Source of the DNA: CAITQP01 sp964387965
Lineage (GTDB): Bacteria > Patescibacteriota > Minisyncoccia > Phycocordibacterales > UBA9973
Assembly (NCBI GenBank): GCA_964387965.1
Contig: CAYLXO010000028.1
Location: 1-7,835, forward strand
Direction: 5' to 3'
Length of the DNA stretch: 7,835 nucleotides
The notes under the pieces are model-generated. The model worked only from the letters and a program-made list of their open reading frames with translations, had not been told where the DNA came from and searched no databases. Each line of letters starts with the position of its first letter. Position 1 is the stretch's first letter. The position numbers and the translations under genes were made by a program. Below are positions 5,874 to 7,835 of this stretch, piece by piece.

Positions 5874-6480
5874 AGATTATCTCAAGCATAGTTCCTCGGC
5901 GTCCTGGGACAGCTCCAGAAATAAGCATTGTGTTTGTATCGAGGTCGACAGCCAAGACTTTCAAATTGCGAACTGTAATACGGTCACCACCTGTGCGACC
6001 TCCCATGCGCATTCCTTTTGGAACGCGAGCACGGAGACCTCCACCGATAGATCCCGGAGCACGTTCAGAGTGTTTCTGACCGTGTGAGCGTGGACCTCCT
6101 GCGAATCCATGGCGCTTAATAACACCTTGGAATCCCTTAGCTTTTGAAATACCCGAAACGACAACAGTGTCGCCTGGAGCAAATGTATCAGCCTTGATGA
6201 CATCCCCCTTATTCATCGATCCTGCCATATCTGGAGTCACAACAAATTCAGAGAGTTCTGCAAATGATCCTTCGCCCATGTGACCCTTAACAGGTTTTGT
6301 GATGTTCTTCTCTTTACGAGTGCCAAATCCAACCTGAAGAGCTGTGTATCCGTCAGTTTCCTTTGTCTTTACCTGAGTAACGACGATTGGTCCTGCAGAT
6401 ACGATTGTTGCCGGATATACTTTGCCGTCTTCGGCAAAGTACTCCGTCATTTTTTGTTTTGTACCTAGAATGAATTTCAT
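5866..6480 (-). CDS. rplC: 50S ribosomal protein L3
   Basis: 204 residues from the ATG at 6480. A TTG eight codons upstream (6504) is in frame, but MKFILGTKQKMTEYF is where L3 proteins begin. L3 nucleates 50S assembly and sends a loop toward the peptidyl-transferase centre. Family sequence includes GDTVVVSGISKAKGFQGVIKRHGF (103-126), GGPRSHGQKHSERAPGSIG (128-146) and PKGMRMGGRTG (154-164). The loop tip is unusual: between SIG and the KG motif the normal x-x-x-x-PG segment is replaced by GGLRARVP, one residue shorter, without the PG pair or the Gln that PrmB methylates in E. coli (Q150). The 69-bp gap after rpsJ is the second longest in the ribosomal run and contains no clear ribosome site. 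Coupled to rplD by a 3-bp gap. Confidence 0.97.
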   Translation of the reverse strand: MKFILGTKQKMTEYFAEDGKVYPATIVSAGPIVVTQVKTKETDGYTALQVGFGTRKEKNITKPVKGHMGEGSFAELSEFVVTPDMAGSMNKGDVIKADTFAPGDTVVVSGISKAKGFQGVIKRHGFAGGPRSHGQKHSERAPGSIGGGLRARVPKGMRMGGRTGGDRITVRNLKVLAVDLDTNTMLISGAVPGRRGTMLEIISK

Positions 6481-6549
6481 AGTTTTCAGCGGAGCGTAGT
6501 GCAACTAGCAAAAGGCGCACATACGTTCATGAATTATTTAGTAATTTTC

Positions 6550-6924
6550 CTACATCATCTTCACATCGATTTCTACTCCGCTAGGAAGAGAAAGGTTTGT
6601 GAGAGATTCGATTGTTTTTGCACCTGGATTCAAGATGTCGATAACGCGCTTATGTACGCGGATCTCAAACTGTTCACGAGTGTTCTTGTAGATGAATGGT
6701 GAACGGTTCACTGTGTACTTCTTGATTTCAGTTGGAAGTGGTGTTGGACCCAAGATCGTAGCGTCATGTCGGAGAGCCGTATCCATAATCTGCTTTACTG
6801 AGTTGTCGAGAATTTTGTTCTCGTATGCTCGTACGCGGATGCGGAGTCGGACATCACCTGAACCTTCGCCAGACTTTGCCTTCACTGCTTTTGGTTTTTT
6901 AGTTGTTGATTTTGTATCAGCCAT
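6550..6924 (-). CDS. rpsJ: 30S ribosomal protein S10 with N-terminal tail
   Basis: 124 residues against about 103 usual; the excess is an N-terminal tail of about 23 residues rich in Lys, Ser and Thr (MADTKSTTKKPKAVKAKSGE). The conserved fold starts at VRLRIRVRAYENKILDNS (25-42). S10 sits in the 30S head and also serves as NusE in antitermination. Further signatures: GPTPLPT 59-65, NRSPFIYKNTREQFEIRVHK 73-92 and LPSGVEIDVKM 113-123. A later start is unlikely because there is no suitable ATG or GTG close before the fold. It lies 68 bp after tuf, without a Shine-Dalgarno sequence. Confidence 0.97.
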   Translation of the reverse strand: MADTKSTTKKPKAVKAKSGEGSGDVRLRIRVRAYENKILDNSVKQIMDTALRHDATILGPTPLPTEIKKYTVNRSPFIYKNTREQFEIRVHKRVIDILNPGAKTIESLTNLSLPSGVEIDVKMM

Positions 6925-6966
6925 ATACGTAATTGGAAAGTTTTATTTCAGAAATCTAAAACAAAA

Positions 6967-7013
6967 CTTTGTAAGAGTTAGTAACAAAGAAACTAAGCAA
7001 CGATCTTTGTTAC
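6967..7013 (-). promoter_or_regulatory. Alternative hairpins across the tuf stop codon
   Basis: GTAACAAAG (minus, 7013-7005, in the last tuf codons) pairs perfectly over 9 bp with CTTTGTTAC (6989-6981), with a 15-nt loop that contains the tuf stop. The CTTTGT of the latter arm can instead pair with ACAAAG (6972-6967). The two pairings exclude each other. A ribosome ending tuf translation would cover the first arm. It may be an attenuator, a processing site or chance; the downstream sequence is T-rich but has no clean U-run. Confidence 0.35.
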
Positions 7014-7835
7014 AACTCCAGCTCCAACAGTCTTACCTCCTTCACGGATAGCAAAGCGCTGCTGAGCTTCAAGAGCAACTGGAGTAACGAGCTTAACCTT
7101 AAGTGTTACTGTGTCTCCTGGCATAACCATTTCTTTTCCTTCTGGGAGAACAACGTCACCAGTCACGTCAGTTGTACGAACGTAGAACTGAGGCTTGTAA
7201 CCATTGAAGAATGGAGTGTGACGACCACCTTCTTCCTTTTTCAAGATGTACACTTCACATTCAAATTCTGAGTGTGGAGTAACTGAACCTGTCTTTGCAA
7301 GAACCTGTCCACGTGTGATGTCTTCTTTCTTAAGACCACGGAGAAGGATACCAGCGTTGTCTCCAGCCATACCTTCCTTAAGGTTCTTGTTAAACATTTC
7401 GATACCAGTGATTGTAGTCTTTGTTGTGTCTTTGATACCAACGATTTCTACTTCTTCACCAACTTTACAAATTCCACGTTCGATACGTCCTGTAACAACA
7501 GTTCCACGTCCTTCGATAGAGAAGATGTCTTCTACTGGCATAAGGAATGGCTTGTTAAGGTCACGTTCTGGCATAGGAATGTATGTGTCGAGAGCGTTAG
7601 CAAGCTCGAGTACTTTCTTTGCCCATTCGTCGTTGTTGTCTGCTGATTCGAGAGCTTTGAGTCCTGAACCGCGGATAACTGGACAGTCTTTGTCGAATCC
7701 CTGCTTGGCGAGGAGTTCGCGAACTTCTTCTTCAACCATGTCGATAAGATCCTTGTCATCAACCATGTCGCACTTGTTGAGGAACACGATGATCTTTGGC
7801 ACTCCAACCTGCTTTGCAAGGAGGATGTGTTCACG
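6993..7835 (-). CDS. tuf: Elongation factor Tu, C-terminal 280 residues (5' end outside window)
   Basis: The frame is open to the right edge, beginning REHILLAKQVGVPKIIVFLNKCDMVDD, which matches E. coli EF-Tu from about residue 116. About 115 N-terminal residues, with the P-loop and switch regions, lie beyond the window. EF-Tu carries aminoacyl-tRNA to the ribosome as a GTPase. Visible are the guanine motif NKCD (residues 20-23 of the visible part), the G5 motif in RGSGLKAL (usually SAL, here SGL), the start of domain 2 (PFLMPVEDIFSIEGRGTVVTGRIERG), and domain 3 with RHTPFFNGYKPQFYVRTTDVTG and the ending TVGAGVVTKIVA. The stop is TAG at 6995-6993. It is followed on the same strand by rpsJ, the usual str-to-S10 order. 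Confidence 0.98.
   Translation of the reverse strand, partial: REHILLAKQVGVPKIIVFLNKCDMVDDKDLIDMVEEEVRELLAKQGFDKDCPVIRGSGLKALESADNNDEWAKKVLELANALDTYIPMPERDLNKPFLMPVEDIFSIEGRGTVVTGRIERGICKVGEEVEIVGIKDTTKTTITGIEMFNKNLKEGMAGDNAGILLRGLKKEDITRGQVLAKTGSVTPHSEFECEVYILKKEEGGRHTPFFNGYKPQFYVRTTDVTGDVVLPEGKEMVMPGDTVTLKVKLVTPVALEAQQRFAIREGGKTVGAGVVTKIVA

Noticed and set aside
6481..6504. In-frame TTG at 6504 as start of rplC, adding eight residues.
   Set aside because: L3 proteins begin at MKFILG-type sequence, which is the ATG at 6480; the extra residues have no family match.
6486..6530. A 14-codon reading frame (ATG 6530 to TGA 6488-6486, minus strand) just before rplC, like a leader peptide.
   Set aside because: No ribosome site, no run of regulatory codons and no linked terminator; such a short frame is expected by chance.
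1..7835. TGA recoding (as in Gracilibacteria or Absconditabacteria).
   Set aside because: No in-frame TGA occurs in any gene, and Trp is encoded by TGG. Absence of TGA among nine stops is compatible with the standard bacterial code.
1..7835. Mobile elements, CRISPR arrays, tRNA or rRNA genes.
   Set aside because: No direct-repeat array, transposase-like frame, terminal inverted repeats or tRNA-like fold was seen; gaps are all under about 120 bp.

Overview
The window looks like chromosomal DNA from a small-genome, low-to-moderate GC bacterium, most plausibly a member of the Candidate Phyla Radiation (Patescibacteria, Parcubacteria-like). That placement is an inference. It rests on divergent ribosomal proteins (an S10 with a Lys-rich N-terminal tail, an L3 with a shortened central loop), very compact gene spacing, starts without clear Shine-Dalgarno sequences, and an unusual fused cell-wall enzyme. 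The standard bacterial code fits: all genes read through without in-frame TGA, and all nine visible stop codons are TAA or TAG.

Region 1 (1-2460, + strand) is almost filled by one long gene, open at the left edge. Its N-terminal half resembles MurL, the ATP-dependent epimerase of UDP-MurNAc-L-Ala-L-Glu. Its C-terminal half is a complete Mur ligase of the MurD/MurD2 type. The gene would thus encode, in one polypeptide, the alternative route that adds L-Glu to the peptidoglycan precursor and then inverts it to D-Glu, without a glutamate racemase. This is the most interesting item in the window. A sharp change in codon choice near position 780 lies inside the MurL half, not at the domain junction.

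Region 2 (2441-3980, - strand) holds a small DgkA/undecaprenol-kinase-type membrane protein, convergent with and overlapping the fusion gene by 20 bp, and a branched-chain aminotransferase-like PLP enzyme (ilvE). Each gene has its own apparent signals: a perfect 12-bp hairpin after ilvE, a candidate extended -10 promoter placed so that dgkA may be leaderless, and a promoter with a perfect TTGACA box upstream of ilvE. Lipid-carrier kinase and MurL-MurD2 both belong broadly to cell-envelope precursor metabolism; the link to ilvE is unclear.

Region 3 (3983-7835, - strand) is the start of the S10/str ribosomal cluster, read right to left: tuf (5' end outside the window), rpsJ, rplC, rplD, rplW, rplB. 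It ends with a strong 15-bp-stem terminator 10 bp after rplB, so rpsS, rplV, rpsC and the rest of the usual S10 operon do not follow here. The rplC-rplD and rplD-rplW junctions are nearly identical (stop, 3 nt, ATG). No start has a convincing Shine-Dalgarno sequence, yet all six visible ATG starts have T at position -1. No RNA genes, mobile elements or CRISPR arrays were seen, and no gene-free stretch exceeds about 120 bp.
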